NCBI GenBank assembly: GCA_017798125.1
Contig: CP059070.1
Location: forward strand, 930,001-994,000
Reading direction: 5' to 3'
Source of the DNA: Cryomorphaceae bacterium
GTDB taxonomy: Bacteria > Bacteroidota > Bacteroidia > Flavobacteriales > ECT2AJA-044
Length of the DNA: 64,000 nt
Translations under genes and position numbers: made by a program
The notes under the pieces: generated by a model
The model's input: only the letters and a program-made list of their open reading frames with translations
Told to the model about the DNA's origin: nothing
Databases searched by the model: none
Shown here: positions 1 through 8,590 of the stretch, in pieces
Layout of the letters: the number at the start of each line of letters is the position of its first letter
Numbering within the stretch: position 1 is the first letter of the stretch

Positions 1-56
1 CAATATGGAATTGTAATTTGGTCTCAAGATTTGATCCTATGAAGATCCTCACTTCT

Positions 57-64
57 TACTTTTG
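57..64 (+). promoter_or_regulatory. Candidate -7 promoter element for cysS
   Basis: TACTTTTG matches the Bacteroidota -7 consensus TAnnTTTG exactly and lies 69 nt before the cysS start. The nearest upstream TTG (31-33) gives a 23-nt spacer, slightly longer than the usual 19-21, so only the -7 half is convincing. Confidence 0.4.
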
Positions 65-133
65 CAGCTGTTGCTGTTGTTGCTGATTCTCCTTTTCTGA
101 ATCGTTCGTTCAACAACCGCAAAACCAGCTATT

Positions 134-1621
134 ATGGATCTGACCAAAGAATTTCCTTTAACCGTATATAACTCGCTCGGACGCGAGAAACAAGTTTTCC
201 AACCGATCAACCCGCCCTTCGTGGGGATGTATGTCTGTGGCCCTACCGTTTATGGTGAGCCACACCTGGGACATGCCCGCGCAGCCGTGGTTTTCGACAT
301 CGTATTCCGTCACCTGAAGTACCTCGGGTACAAGGTGCGCTACGTTCGGAACATCACCGATGTGGGGCACTTGGAAGACGAACTCGCCGGAGCCGGTGAG
401 GATAAAATCACCAAGAAGGCGCGTTTGGAGCAGCTCGAGCCCATGGAGATTGTACAGAAGTACACCTATACCTACCATGAGGCCTATGCCAAGCTCAACA
501 CCTTGCCGCCGAGCATCGAGCCGAGTGCAACCGGACATATTCCCGAGCAAATCAAGATCGTTGAAACCATCTTGGAGCGCGGTTATGCCTACGAAGTGGA
601 CGGAAGTGTCTACTTGGATATGGCCAAGTACGTCAAGGACTATCCCTTTGGCCAGCTTTCAGGTAAAGTACTGGAAGACCTCCAAAGTGGAAGCCGAAGC
701 TTGGACGGCCAAAGTGAAAAGCGCGACCCTAAGGATTTCGCGCTTTGGAAAAAGGCCAAGCCGGAGCACATCATGAAATGGGACTCGCCCTGGGGCGAAG
801 GCTTCCCGGGTTGGCACCTCGAGTGTACAGCTATGAGCTCCAAGTATCTTGGAGAGACCTTTGATATTCACGGTGGAGGAATGGACCTTCAATTCCCGCA
901 CCACGAAGGAGAAATTGCGCAGAGCTGCACAGCCTTCGGGCATGCCCCAGTGAAGTACTGGCTGCACAACAATATGCTCACCCTCGAAGGACAGAAGATG
1001 GCCAAGAGTAAGGGCAACTTCATCAACTTCGAGGAAATGACCACGGGAAACCACGACTTGCTCGAGCGAGCGTACTCACCGATGATCATTCGTTACTTCA
1101 TGCTTCAAGCCCACTACCGCTCGCCTATCGACTTCTCCAATGAAGCGCTTCAGGCGGCCGAGAAGGGATACTTGAAGATGATGCAGGCCATGGATGACAT
1201 GGACCGCATGAAAGCAGGGGAAAAGGACGAGTACGACGCCTCCGCGTGGAAAGAACGTGCTCTTGCCGCCATGAACGATGACTTCAATACGCCCATCTTA
1301 ATTGCTGAGCTTTTTGACGCTGTGCGGGTCATCAATTCCAACATTGATGGCAAGTTGAGCTTGACTCAGTCCACCATTGAGGAGATGAAGGTTTTCTTCC
1401 ACGCCATGGTCGAGCAGGTGCTCGGTCTGGAACGAGAAGATGCCGGAGCAGGAGACGATGGATCCCTGGAGGGCGTGATGCAGTTGCTGATTGAGTTGCG
1501 CAACACCGCAAGAGCCAATAAAGACTGGGCGATGTCCGACAAGATTCGCGATCAGTTGAACGAGCTCGGTATTCAGTTGAAAGACAGTAAAGAGGGGACC
1601 TTCTGGACCCAAAACGGATAA
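134..1621 (+). CDS. cysS: Cysteine--tRNA ligase (CysRS)
   Basis: This cytoplasmic class I aminoacyl-tRNA synthetase charges tRNA-Cys with cysteine using ATP. The HIGH signature appears as PHLGHA near residues 43-48 and the KMSKS loop as KMAKS at 288-292. The zinc ligands that discriminate cysteine are visible as C35 (CGPTVY), C231 (WHLEC) and the PHHEGE motif around 255-260. At 495 residues it has the usual family length, and the C-terminal DALR-type helical domain is complete. It leads a tight plus-strand run: dcd starts 3 nt after its stop, so the two are probably co-transcribed from the promoter around position 57. Identification is secure. Confidence 0.97.
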   Translation: MDLTKEFPLTVYNSLGREKQVFQPINPPFVGMYVCGPTVYGEPHLGHARAAVVFDIVFRHLKYLGYKVRYVRNITDVGHLEDELAGAGEDKITKKARLEQLEPMEIVQKYTYTYHEAYAKLNTLPPSIEPSATGHIPEQIKIVETILERGYAYEVDGSVYLDMAKYVKDYPFGQLSGKVLEDLQSGSRSLDGQSEKRDPKDFALWKKAKPEHIMKWDSPWGEGFPGWHLECTAMSSKYLGETFDIHGGGMDLQFPHHEGEIAQSCTAFGHAPVKYWLHNNMLTLEGQKMAKSKGNFINFEEMTTGNHDLLERAYSPMIIRYFMLQAHYRSPIDFSNEALQAAEKGYLKMMQAMDDMDRMKAGEKDEYDASAWKERALAAMNDDFNTPILIAELFDAVRVINSNIDGKLSLTQSTIEEMKVFFHAMVEQVLGLEREDAGAGDDGSLEGVMQLLIELRNTARANKDWAMSDKIRDQLNELGIQLKDSKEGTFWTQNG

Positions 1622-1624
1622 GCT

Positions 1625-2146
1625 ATGATTCTTTCTGGAAAGCAAATTCTCGCACACATGGGCGAGGACATCAAAATCGACCCCTTCAACGAAGGACAGT
1701 TGAACCCCAACTCGTACAACCTCCGCCTCCACAACGAGGTGCTGGTTTATGACAACGAGGTGCTGGACATGAAGTCGGAGAATACGGCCACCAAGATGGT
1801 GATTCCGGAAGAAGGTCTTCTGCTCGAAACCGGAAAACTCTATTTGGGCCGAACCATTGAGCACACCACAACGGAGAGCTTTGTTCCCATGTTGGAGGGT
1901 CGCTCATCCATCGGTCGCTTGGGCTTGTTTGTCCACGTGACGGCTGGTTTTGGTGATGTGGGCTTCAGCGGATATTGGACCCTTGAGATGTTCTGTGTAC
2001 AGCCGATTCGCATCTACCCGGGCGTGGAAATCTGCCAGATTTTCTACCACAGCATCGATGGTGACTTTGAGAAGTACAGCTCCAACAAGTACCAGCACAA
2101 CAAAGAGGTGCAGCCCAGTATGCTGTATAAAGACTTCGAGAAGTGA
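1625..2146 (+). CDS. dcd: dCTP deaminase
   Basis: The enzyme deaminates dCTP to dUTP, feeding dUMP and dTMP synthesis in the cytoplasm. The family signature [10 protein letters not shown] lies at residues 91-100 and the [14 protein letters not shown] segment at 108-121 carries the active-site loop and catalytic glutamate. Its 173 residues are close to the usual 178-193. The start is 3 nt after the cysS stop, and the stop TGA overlaps the GTG start of yidD, so translation is probably coupled through the three genes. The bifunctional dCTP deaminase/dUTPase seen in archaea cannot be excluded from sequence alone, but the monofunctional form is the usual bacterial one. Confidence 0.93.
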   Translation: MILSGKQILAHMGEDIKIDPFNEGQLNPNSYNLRLHNEVLVYDNEVLDMKSENTATKMVIPEEGLLLETGKLYLGRTIEHTTTESFVPMLEGRSSIGRLGLFVHVTAGFGDVGFSGYWTLEMFCVQPIRIYPGVEICQIFYHSIDGDFEKYSSNKYQHNKEVQPSMLYKDFEK

Positions 2147-2406
2147 AAACGGTTAGGGCCATCATCCAGGCGCCCTTCATCTTCCTAATTCGGGTATATC
2201 AACTCGTTCTTAGCCCGCTATTACCGCGCAATTGTCGACATACCCCGACCTGTTCGGCCTACACCATTGAAGCCATTCGCGAATGGGGCGTGATCAAGGG
2301 TATTTGGCTCGGTTCCAAGCGCATCGCGCGTTGCCATCCCTGGGGAACGTCAGGCTATGACCCGGTGCCTAAACGGCACGATGCTAGTTCAGGAACTGAA
2401 GGTTGA
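2143..2406 (+). CDS. yidD: Membrane protein insertion efficiency factor YidD
   Basis: A small membrane-associated protein that aids YidC-dependent insertion of inner-membrane proteins. The core is typical: an amphipathic N-terminus, the three-cysteine segment [11 protein letters not shown] and the closing [13 protein letters not shown]. Translation begins at GTG in a GTGA overlap with dcd. After the conserved GYDPVP end there is an extra tail of about 13 residues ([11 protein letters not shown]) encoded by a copy of the dispersed palindrome at 2365-2383, and the gene runs 23 nt into the convergent neighbour. The extra tail is probably a by-product of the repeat and not part of the functional protein. 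Confidence 0.92.
   Translation: MKTVRAIIQAPFIFLIRVYQLVLSPLLPRNCRHTPTCSAYTIEAIREWGVIKGIWLGSKRIARCHPWGTSGYDPVPKRHDASSGTEG
2365..2383 (-). repeat. REP-like palindrome copy 1
   Basis: GTGCC and GGCAC arms flank a five-base loop (TAAAC), followed by GATG. On the minus strand it reads CATC-GTGCC-GTTTA-GGCAC. It lies in the overlapping 3' ends of yidD and the convergent outer-membrane protein gene, where it could also act as a weak transcription stop. Confidence 0.6.
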
Positions 2407-3175
2407 TTCCGGTAAAGATTTGCACTTGGGGCTGGAGGGCTCCGGCGGAGAGCATGGAATACTGCGGCTCCACAAATAGGTTGCAGACTGTATCACCGAT
2501 GCGCACTACCTTTCCTATGCCCAAGGCAAAAGGCACGTGATAGGCATTCGCTTCAAGATTAAACACCCAAATAGGGGCACCGCGCAAGTAATTCCCTTTT
2601 CCAAGCTGCCAAAAGTAAAAGGGCTGGAAGGCTGCAATGCTGGTGCTGGTTCCGGCATCGTTCTCCGAAATGGAGGTTTGGTAGGTAATGAGGCTTCCAA
2701 ACTGAAAAGTTGGGTTCTTAGCGATGAAGGCTACGATGGCCACACCGGCTTGCCATTGGTCTGCACCCAAGAGATCGTCGGTTGCCGTAGGCGCTACGAG
2801 GAGTGGTCCAGCTCCAATGGTGGCGGTGGGTTTGGAAACAAATTGATAGGAGAGGAAGGCGTTGATGTCTCCTAAACCGGAGGTCGTTGAAGCTCCTTCG
2901 AATCCGAGTTGAGTGGAGACAGTGCTGATAGGAGCGGATACGCGTAGCAGAAGACGTCCATCGGAAAAGGGCTTGGCAAAGCGCACCCAGGTATTGTTGA
3001 GGTAGCTATCGCTCGTGGCGTCCGTCAATCGCGGTACGTAGTAGTTGTGAAAGTTGAGAGCGGTCATATTGGCTAGTGGATTGTTGGCCTGTGCATTGGC
3101 GGATTCTTCGTCTTGAGCCGAAAGAGTGAGAGCGGTCGACAGAAGTACGACCAATAGGAGGGTTCGATTTTTCAT
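2384..3175 (-). CDS. Putative outer-membrane beta-barrel protein
   Basis: A 263-residue protein with a clear Sec signal peptide (about 20 residues, ending LSAQ). Alternating hydrophobic and polar strands with aromatic girdle residues run through the rest, and it ends in FLN, an aromatic-rich C-terminus compatible with barrel assembly. The pattern resembles the transporter-like family that includes proteins of the MetA phenol-degradation group, but that is a resemblance only. It is transcribed away from paaG across an 82-nt divergent region. Because aromatic catabolism genes are next door, a role in uptake of aromatic compounds is conceivable, but nothing in the sequence proves it. Confidence 0.65.
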   Translation of the reverse strand: MKNRTLLLVVLLSTALTLSAQDEESANAQANNPLANMTALNFHNYYVPRLTDATSDSYLNNTWVRFAKPFSDGRLLLRVSAPISTVSTQLGFEGASTTSGLGDINAFLSYQFVSKPTATIGAGPLLVAPTATDDLLGADQWQAGVAIVAFIAKNPTFQFGSLITYQTSISENDAGTSTSIAAFQPFYFWQLGKGNYLRGAPIWVFNLEANAYHVPFALGIGKVVRIGDTVCNLFVEPQYSMLSAGALQPQVQIFTGINLQFLN

Positions 3176-3231
3176 GCCAAGAAGTTACGAAAAAGCCGAC
3201 CAGACGATTCGAGGAAGCCCCGTCATATTCA

Positions 3232-3239
3232 TACATTTG
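3232..3239 (+). promoter_or_regulatory. Candidate -7 promoter element for paaGH
   Basis: TACATTTG is an exact TAnnTTTG match, 18 nt before the chosen paaG start. No clear TTG is present 19-21 nt upstream. The position argues against the longer reading frame that begins at 3126 inside the divergent gene. Confidence 0.5.
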
Positions 3240-3257
3240 AGCAAACCCTCACTGCAC

Positions 3258-4034
3258 ATGGATTCTATCCTTTTTGAACAAGTGGGCGCAGTTGGCGTGA
3301 TCCGACTGAATCGGCCCGATAAATTCAACAGTTTTAATCGCCCGATGGCCATGGCGATGCAAGAGCGATTGGACGCCTGCGAGGCAGATCCGAGCATTCG
3401 CGCCATCTACATCATTGGAGAAGGCAAGGCCTTTTGTGCGGGTCAAGATTTGGCCGAGGCCATTGACCCGGAAGGCCCGGAGCTGACGAAGATTGTGAGC
3501 GAGCATTACAACCCCATCATAAAGCGCATCCGTCGAATTCTCAAGCCTGTTGTGGCGGCGGTCAACGGGGTGGCTGCTGGAGCCGGAGCCAATATCGCGC
3601 TGGCCTGCGATGTCGTTGTTGCAACGGAAAGCGCCTCCTTCATTCAAGCTTTCAGTAAAATCGGTTTGATTCCGGATAGCGGAGGAACCTTCTTCTTGCC
3701 ACGTCTTATTGGATTCCAGAAAGCCAGCGCCCTCATGATGATGGGCGACAAGGTAAAGGCCGCCGATGCCGAACAAATGGGTATGTTGTACAAGGTGTTT
3801 TCGGATGAAACCTTCGCGGAAGAATCCATGGCGATTGCCACAACGCTGTCGCAGATGCCGACGCAGGGATTGGGCTTGACCAAATGCGCCTTGAATCGCA
3901 GTACGCGCAACAACTTGGACAAGCAATTGGAGCTCGAAGATGAGCTGCAGACGCGGGCGGGAGGAACAGAAGATTATGCGGAAGGCGTCAATGCCTTTTT
4001 GGAAAAACGCAAACCTGAATTCAAGGGAAAATGA
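3258..4034 (+). CDS. paaG: Ring-1,2-epoxyphenylacetyl-CoA isomerase (oxepin-CoA forming)
   Basis: A crotonase-fold enzyme expected to convert ring-1,2-epoxyphenylacetyl-CoA to oxepin-CoA, step 2 of aerobic phenylacetate degradation. In 258 residues it shows the oxyanion-hole segments FCAGQDL (59-65) and GVAAGAGANIALACD (104-118), and IPDSGGTF (138-145), whose Asp is the catalytic residue typical of PaaG; it lacks the glutamate pair of classical hydratases. The start at 3258 was chosen because the longer frame runs back over the divergent gene and has no homology-like content, whereas this ATG lies just after a -7 element. The stop overlaps paaH as ATGA. The related 2,3-dehydroadipyl-CoA hydratase PaaF is the main alternative, but the DSGG motif favours PaaG. 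Confidence 0.88.
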   Translation: MDSILFEQVGAVGVIRLNRPDKFNSFNRPMAMAMQERLDACEADPSIRAIYIIGEGKAFCAGQDLAEAIDPEGPELTKIVSEHYNPIIKRIRRILKPVVAAVNGVAAGAGANIALACDVVVATESASFIQAFSKIGLIPDSGGTFFLPRLIGFQKASALMMMGDKVKAADAEQMGMLYKVFSDETFAEESMAIATTLSQMPTQGLGLTKCALNRSTRNNLDKQLELEDELQTRAGGTEDYAEGVNAFLEKRKPEFKGK

Positions 4035-5188
4035 AGATAGGAGTTGTAGGATCAGGATCGATGGGCAGCGGTATTGCCCAGGTAGCGGCCCAGAGCGGGC
4101 ATGAGGTGGTGGTGTTTGACATCGCGCCGCAGGCGCTTGAAAAGGCCGATGCGAAACTTCAGAAAATATTGGCTCGTTTGGTCGAGAAAGGCCGAATGAG
4201 TGCGGAAGAGATTAGCGCCCTTCACGGGCGGATATCCTGGGTGAGCGATCTTCAGGCCTTTGCGGGTTGTGGACTCATCATTGAGGCGATTGTGGAGCGC
4301 ATGGATGTAAAGCAAAAGCTGTTTCAGGATCTTCAAGCGATTGTGGACGATCAGTGCATCTTGGCGACCAACACTTCGTCTCTGTCCATTGCGGCTATTG
4401 CCAGTGCTTTAGAAAAGCCGGAGCGGGCCATCGGTATTCACTTTTTCAACCCAGCGCCGTTGATGCCACTGGTCGAGATTATTCCGGCCGTTCAAACGGC
4501 GCCTGAAGTGATGGATGCCGCGCGCAGCTTGATTGATTCATGGGGAAAGGTCACCGTATTGGCGAAGGATACCCCGGGCTTTATCGTGAACCGCGTGGCG
4601 CGTCCGTTTTACGGAGAAGCGCTTCGTATCTATGAAGAGGGCTTCGCAGATTTTGCCACGATCGATTGGGCCATGAAGGAGCTGGGAGGCTTTCGCATGG
4701 GACCCTTTGAATTGATGGATTTCATCGGGAACGACATCAATTACGCGGTGACCGAAAGTGTGTTTGCAGCCTTCTATTACGATCCACGGTACCGTCCGAG
4801 CTTCACCCAAAAGCGACACTCAGAAGCGGGCTGGCTGGGGCGCAAAACGGGTCATGGGTACTACGACTACGCGGATGGAGCGTCGAAACCTGAACCCAAC
4901 ACGGATCGTGAATTGGGCGAACAGATTGTCTGGCGTGTGCTGGCGATGCTCATCAACGAAGCGGCCGATGCGCTCTATTTGAATATCGCCACGAGAGACG
5001 ATTTGGATTTGGCCATGACCAAGGGCGTGAATTATCCGAAAGGACTATTGGCCTGGGCGGATGAGAAGGGGATTGAGCATACGTTGAAAACTCTGGAACG
5101 CTTGCAGGCGGAGTACGGCGAAGACCGATACCGCCCAAGTCCCTTGTTGCGCAAGATGGCGCGCGAAAACAAGAAATTCTATTCATGA
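4031..5188 (+). CDS. paaH: 3-hydroxyadipyl-CoA dehydrogenase (3-hydroxyacyl-CoA dehydrogenase)
   Basis: An NAD-dependent dehydrogenase expected to oxidise 3-hydroxyadipyl-CoA to 3-oxoadipyl-CoA. The Rossmann motif GSGSMGSGIA is at residues 7-16 with the NAD-binding D30. The catalytic histidine sits in IHFFNPAPLM (His137), partnered by glutamate in the following PLVEI. The HCDH_N domain is followed by two C-terminal HCDH helical domains, the second (about residue 290 on) being the extra one found in PaaH-type enzymes, which explains 385 residues compared with about 285 for the short form. It overlaps paaG by 4 nt and the next gene by 4 nt, so this is an operon. Confidence 0.9.
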   Translation: MKIGVVGSGSMGSGIAQVAAQSGHEVVVFDIAPQALEKADAKLQKILARLVEKGRMSAEEISALHGRISWVSDLQAFAGCGLIIEAIVERMDVKQKLFQDLQAIVDDQCILATNTSSLSIAAIASALEKPERAIGIHFFNPAPLMPLVEIIPAVQTAPEVMDAARSLIDSWGKVTVLAKDTPGFIVNRVARPFYGEALRIYEEGFADFATIDWAMKELGGFRMGPFELMDFIGNDINYAVTESVFAAFYYDPRYRPSFTQKRHSEAGWLGRKTGHGYYDYADGASKPEPNTDRELGEQIVWRVLAMLINEAADALYLNIATRDDLDLAMTKGVNYPKGLLAWADEKGIEHTLKTLERLQAEYGEDRYRPSPLLRKMARENKKFYS

Positions 5189-6219
5189 GGAAGGGGGCCG
5201 CTGTTCTGGTCTCTCTCATCCTGGCACTGACCCTCAGTGCCCAGGAATTTCATTTTGAGCTGGACCGATTGCCTCAGGATATGACGGTCAGGGCGGTGGA
5301 AGCTTGGAATGCCGACGTCTTTTGGATGGGGGGTGACGAATTTCGCGTGGCCAGTACCTATGACGGTGGGCGGACTTGGCGTGTAGATACCTTGGTACCT
5401 CCAGGCGAGATCGCAGAACCCTTGCAGTATCGGAGTATTGAGATGCTGGACGATAGTACCGTACTGGTCCTTTCGGCCGGTAGTCCGGCGGTGTTGTGGC
5501 GAACAGAAGATGCCGGTCAAAATTGGTCCATCGCCTGGAGAAAGGATGATCCCAAGGCCTTTATGGACGCCCTGCGTTTCTCGAGTGAAGGCTACGGCTG
5601 GATGTTCGGGGATGCCTTTGACGGAGCCTTGGCCATTTACCGGTCCATCGATCGAGGGGCGTCGTGGAGTCGTATTGACCCGGAGCTTTTACCTGAAGCG
5701 TTGCCCGGGGAAGGTGGCTTTGCGGCAAGCGATCAACTCATCGCCTTTGGAAAGGGCTGTACCTATTTTGCCACCGGAGGAATCAACAATCGACTGCTTC
5801 GAACCTGTGATCAAGGGGTAAGCTGGGATGCGGTTTCCACGCCCATGCCGCAAGGGCTGGAAATGGGTGGTCCCATGGGACTCACTTTGACGGACTCAGT
5901 GGGGTTCATGGTCGGGGGAAATTGGGCGGAACCTGAGGCCAATATTCAAAGTATGGGACGGACCTATGACGGTGGCGAAACATGGGTCAACTTCATGCCC
6001 TCGAACAATCCGGGTCATCGGACGGGCGTAGTGATACATCGTGCCGTAGGCACAAATCCCGCTTTAATTGTGGCGGGGCGTTCGGGGGTCGATATACTTT
6101 TTGACGGGGAGTGGAGTTCTGTAACGGAGCGGGGCTTTTACACGGTAGTACCGGTGCCGGGAACCTCGCGTTATTTGTTGACGGGCAAGGGCATTTGGGC
6201 CGTGCTCGAGTGGTATTAA
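5185..6219 (+). CDS. Secreted BNR/YCF48-like beta-propeller protein
   Basis: A 344-residue exported protein: the signal peptide is about 20 residues (ends LSAQ), followed by repeated Asp-box-like units of the form S-x-D-x-G-x-T-W, for example TYDGGRTW, TEDAGQNW, SIDRGASW, CDQGVSW and TYDGGETW. These units define a sialidase/YCF48-type propeller, a family often of unknown role in Bacteroidota. Catalytic residues of sialidases are not evident. It overlaps the paaH stop by 4 nt (ATGA), so it is translated with paaGH, though no functional link to phenylacetate is visible. A copy of the dispersed palindrome (6037-6056) lies in frame near the C-terminus. Function unknown. Confidence 0.75.
   Translation: MRKGAAVLVSLILALTLSAQEFHFELDRLPQDMTVRAVEAWNADVFWMGGDEFRVASTYDGGRTWRVDTLVPPGEIAEPLQYRSIEMLDDSTVLVLSAGSPAVLWRTEDAGQNWSIAWRKDDPKAFMDALRFSSEGYGWMFGDAFDGALAIYRSIDRGASWSRIDPELLPEALPGEGGFAASDQLIAFGKGCTYFATGGINNRLLRTCDQGVSWDAVSTPMPQGLEMGGPMGLTLTDSVGFMVGGNWAEPEANIQSMGRTYDGGETWVNFMPSNNPGHRTGVVIHRAVGTNPALIVAGRSGVDILFDGEWSSVTERGFYTVVPVPGTSRYLLTGKGIWAVLEWY
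6037..6056 (+). repeat. REP-like palindrome copy 2
   Basis: CATCGTGCCGTAGGCACAAA: a perfect five-base-pair stem (GTGCC/GGCAC) around GTA with both conserved flanks. It is in frame in the propeller gene and encodes HRAVGTN. Confidence 0.75.
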
Positions 6220-6236
6220 TTTCTACCTTAGCGCCT

Positions 6237-7034
6237 ATGCTGGCCTACATTACTTGGACCATTGAACCTGAGATCTTTCCGAACGTGGACTGGCTGCCCG
6301 TGCGCTGGTACGGACTCATGTTTTCCTTCGCGTTTTTCTTCGGCTACACCATTGTGCAGCGCATGTTCGTTCATGAGAAATTGAATGAGAAATGGCTCGA
6401 CGGCCTGCTCATTTACATCATGGTGGGAACCATCGTGGGTGCGCGTCTCGGGCATGTATTCTTTTACGATTGGGAGTACTATTCGCAAAACCTTGGTGAG
6501 ATCGTCATGATCAACAAAGGAGGCTTAGCGAGTCATGGAGCCGCGATTGCGATAATTCTGTCGCTGTGGTTGTGGTCGCGGCGTTATTCTAAGAAATCGG
6601 TCCTCTGGATACTGGATCGCATTGTGATCGTGGTGGCCTTGGGTGGCTTTTTTATCCGAATGGGGAACCTATTCAACCACGAGATCATTGGTGTGGCCAC
6701 CGACTTGCCCTGGGCCTTTATCTTCACCAAGGCCTATGTTCCTGACCCCTTAACGCCGCGCCATCCGGCTCAGCTTTATGAAGCGCTGTGCTACCTCGGG
6801 ATTTTCCTGGTCATGATTCGTCAGTACTACCGGACCAACAAGAAAGACCTTCAAGGGTATTTCTTTGGTTTCTTTTTGGTAGCCATTTTCGGCGTGCGCT
6901 TCGTGATTGAATTTGTGAAGGAGAACCAAGTGGAATTCGAGGAAGGGATGGCCTTGAATATGGGTCAATGGCTCAGCATACCGGCCGTCATGGTGGGTGC
7001 TTACTTCATGTATCAGGCCAAGGAGGTCAAATAG
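6237..7034 (+). CDS. lgt: Prolipoprotein diacylglyceryl transferase
   Basis: An inner-membrane enzyme that transfers diacylglycerol from phosphatidylglycerol to the lipobox cysteine of prolipoproteins, the first step in lipoprotein maturation. The 265 residues contain about seven hydrophobic segments, the GARLGHVFFYDWEYY motif, GGLASHG, and the Lgt signature around GGFFIRMGNLFNHEIIG. HPAQLYEAL is also typical. The ATG at 6237 was chosen because translation from 6111 would read through the end of the upstream gene; a TACCTTAG element lies 5 nt before this ATG. It follows the propeller gene by 17 nt and converges with paaD. Confidence 0.95.
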   Translation: MLAYITWTIEPEIFPNVDWLPVRWYGLMFSFAFFFGYTIVQRMFVHEKLNEKWLDGLLIYIMVGTIVGARLGHVFFYDWEYYSQNLGEIVMINKGGLASHGAAIAIILSLWLWSRRYSKKSVLWILDRIVIVVALGGFFIRMGNLFNHEIIGVATDLPWAFIFTKAYVPDPLTPRHPAQLYEALCYLGIFLVMIRQYYRTNKKDLQGYFFGFFLVAIFGVRFVIEFVKENQVEFEEGMALNMGQWLSIPAVMVGAYFMYQAKEVK

Positions 7035-7038
7035 TCCC

Positions 7039-7524
7039 CTACAGACATTTAAAGTAATCGAAAGGCTCTAGGCAGTCGTTGCATTGGTACATGGCTTTAC
7101 ACGCCGTGGAACCGAATTGACTGACCATACGGGTATTCTCGGATTTACACTGCGGGCAACGTACCGCATCCGGTTCTCCAAACAACGCTTTCTTATTGAC
7201 ACTGCCTGCGGCAGGAGGGGCTATTCCGTACTCTTCAAGTTTGCGGCGGCCGTTCTCGGACATCCAATCCGTGGTCCACGCGGGGTCCAATACAGTTTTC
7301 ACTTCGGCGTTTTCATAGCCGTGTTCGGCGAGCTTGGCTTTAATCTCTTCTTCGATGGTATTCATGGCCGGACACCCGCTGTAGGTTGGTGTAATGGTCA
7401 CCGTGGCCTTACCATTGTCCAAGGCAACATCGCGCACCACGCCGAGATCGACGACCGTGAGCACAGGAATCTCCGGATCGCTGACCTCTTCCATCCATGC
7501 CCAGATGTCTTCGGTCGCGCTCAT
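7039..7524 (-). CDS. paaD: Phenylacetyl-CoA epoxidase maturation subunit PaaD
   Basis: A DUF59/MIP18-type protein needed for assembly of the phenylacetyl-CoA epoxidase, presumably in iron-cofactor maturation. The N-terminal half shows the SDPEIPVLTVVDLG and PTYSGCPAM signatures. The C-terminal half has a zinc-ribbon-like set of cysteines, CPQCKSENT followed by CKAMYQCNDC and a final FKCL. The start at 7524 was preferred over 7650 because the longer frame overlaps the paaC coding end and MSATEDIWAWM matches the usual N-terminus. It is the last gene of paaABCD, 4 nt after the paaC stop, and converges with lgt. A CTGCC/GGCAG palindrome with a TGC loop lies in frame at about 7202-7214. Confidence 0.92.
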   Translation of the reverse strand: MSATEDIWAWMEEVSDPEIPVLTVVDLGVVRDVALDNGKATVTITPTYSGCPAMNTIEEEIKAKLAEHGYENAEVKTVLDPAWTTDWMSENGRRKLEEYGIAPPAAGSVNKKALFGEPDAVRCPQCKSENTRMVSQFGSTACKAMYQCNDCLEPFDYFKCL

Positions 7525-7528
7525 CGGT

Positions 7529-8287
7529 TTACCATTTAGCGTTGGGAATACTGCGTTGCAGGTACTGGAGCTCAGAAAGTAGGTAGCCCAAGTGCTCGGA
7601 ATGAACGCCTTTTCGACCACCGGAATGCATCCATCCACTTTCGGGAACATCCAGCGTAGCTTCCGTCAGAATTTCACGGACTTTGTTTTCCCAGGCGGGT
7701 TTGAGGCTCGCCAAGTCAGGAGCGATGCCCACTCCCACTAAGGTCTCATCCACATCATCCATCTCGAACATTTCGCCCGTGTAGGCCCAAAGGTCATTCA
7801 AGGGTTCTTGTACGCGGCGATGACTTTCTTCTGTACCGTCGCCCAGGCGAATCATCCACTCGCTGGAATACCGCAGGTGATAGGTCACTTCTTTAAGGGA
7901 CTTCGTGGCAATCGCTGCCAATTGCTCATCACTGCTTTCCGTCAAGCGCTCCAACTGAAGGTAGTGGAAGACGTCAAAAAGGAACTGACGTACAAGGGTT
8001 CTCCCGAAGTCCCCGTTGGGGAGCTCGGTCAACAAAACGTTTCGAAATTCACGCTCACGACGGAGATAGGCCAAGTCGTCCTCGCTTCTTCCTTCGCCCT
8101 CTAGTTCTCCGGCATAGCTCAGGTAGCTCCGGCTTTGGCCGATGAGGTCCAAGGCCACATTGATCAAGGCGATGTCCTGTTCCAAAATGGGGCCATGTCC
8201 ACACCACTCGCTTAGGCGGTGACCTAAGATCAGGCTATTGTCACCCATGCGAAGGGCGTAGTGAAAAAGGGCTTCTTTGATTTCCAT
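7529..8287 (-). CDS. paaC: Phenylacetyl-CoA epoxidase structural subunit PaaC
   Basis: The non-catalytic ferritin-like partner of PaaA in the 1,2-phenylacetyl-CoA epoxidase. It is 252 residues long, all-helical, and carries family segments such as LGHRLSEWCGHGP and LALDLIGQSRSYLSYA-like helices in the first 60 residues, with the metal-ligand positions of PaaA largely absent, as expected for PaaC. It is 6 nt downstream of paaB and 4 nt upstream of paaD in the minus-strand operon. Identification rests on both sequence pattern and perfect gene order. Confidence 0.93.
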   Translation of the reverse strand: MEIKEALFHYALRMGDNSLILGHRLSEWCGHGPILEQDIALINVALDLIGQSRSYLSYAGELEGEGRSEDDLAYLRREREFRNVLLTELPNGDFGRTLVRQFLFDVFHYLQLERLTESSDEQLAAIATKSLKEVTYHLRYSSEWMIRLGDGTEESHRRVQEPLNDLWAYTGEMFEMDDVDETLVGVGIAPDLASLKPAWENKVREILTEATLDVPESGWMHSGGRKGVHSEHLGYLLSELQYLQRSIPNAKW

Positions 8288-8293
8288 AGTGGC

Positions 8294-8590
8294 TTACATG
8301 TGACCGACTTCCTTCGGAATGTCGTAGAAGGTCGGGTGTCGGTAAACTTTGTTGTCCGCTGGCTCAAAAAGACTCTCACCTTCCGTAGGATTGGAGGCGA
8401 TGATGTGCTTCGACTCGACGACCCAAATGCTGATGCCTTCTGATCGACGGGTATATACATCACGAGCATTTTCTATAGCCATATCGGCATCTGCCGCGTG
8501 CAGAGAGCCTACGTGTTTGTGGTGCAAACCACTTTTGCTGCGGATGAAGACCTCCCAAAGAGGCCAATCACTTGGTTTTGATTCGCTCAT
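8294..8590 (-). CDS. paaB: Phenylacetyl-CoA epoxidase subunit PaaB
   Basis: A 98-residue small subunit that bridges PaaAC heterodimers in the epoxidase. Family features are [20 protein letters not shown] near the start, the [18 protein letters not shown] stretch, and a C-terminal [10 protein letters not shown] motif. It overlaps paaA by 4 nt (translational coupling) and precedes paaC by 6 nt. Length and motif order fit the family exactly. Confidence 0.95.
   Translation of the reverse strand: MSESKPSDWPLWEVFIRSKSGLHHKHVGSLHAADADMAIENARDVYTRRSEGISIWVVESKHIIASNPTEGESLFEPADNKVYRHPTFYDIPKEVGHM

Noticed and set aside
4120-4136. CATCGCGCCGCAGGCGC in paaH, and similar GCA-loop palindromes at about 7202-7214 (paaD) and 21998-22010 (dnaE2)
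   Set aside because: The GCA loop differs from the GTA family and flanks are only partly conserved; the paaH one encodes a typical dehydrogenase segment. They could be a sub-family but I do not count them.
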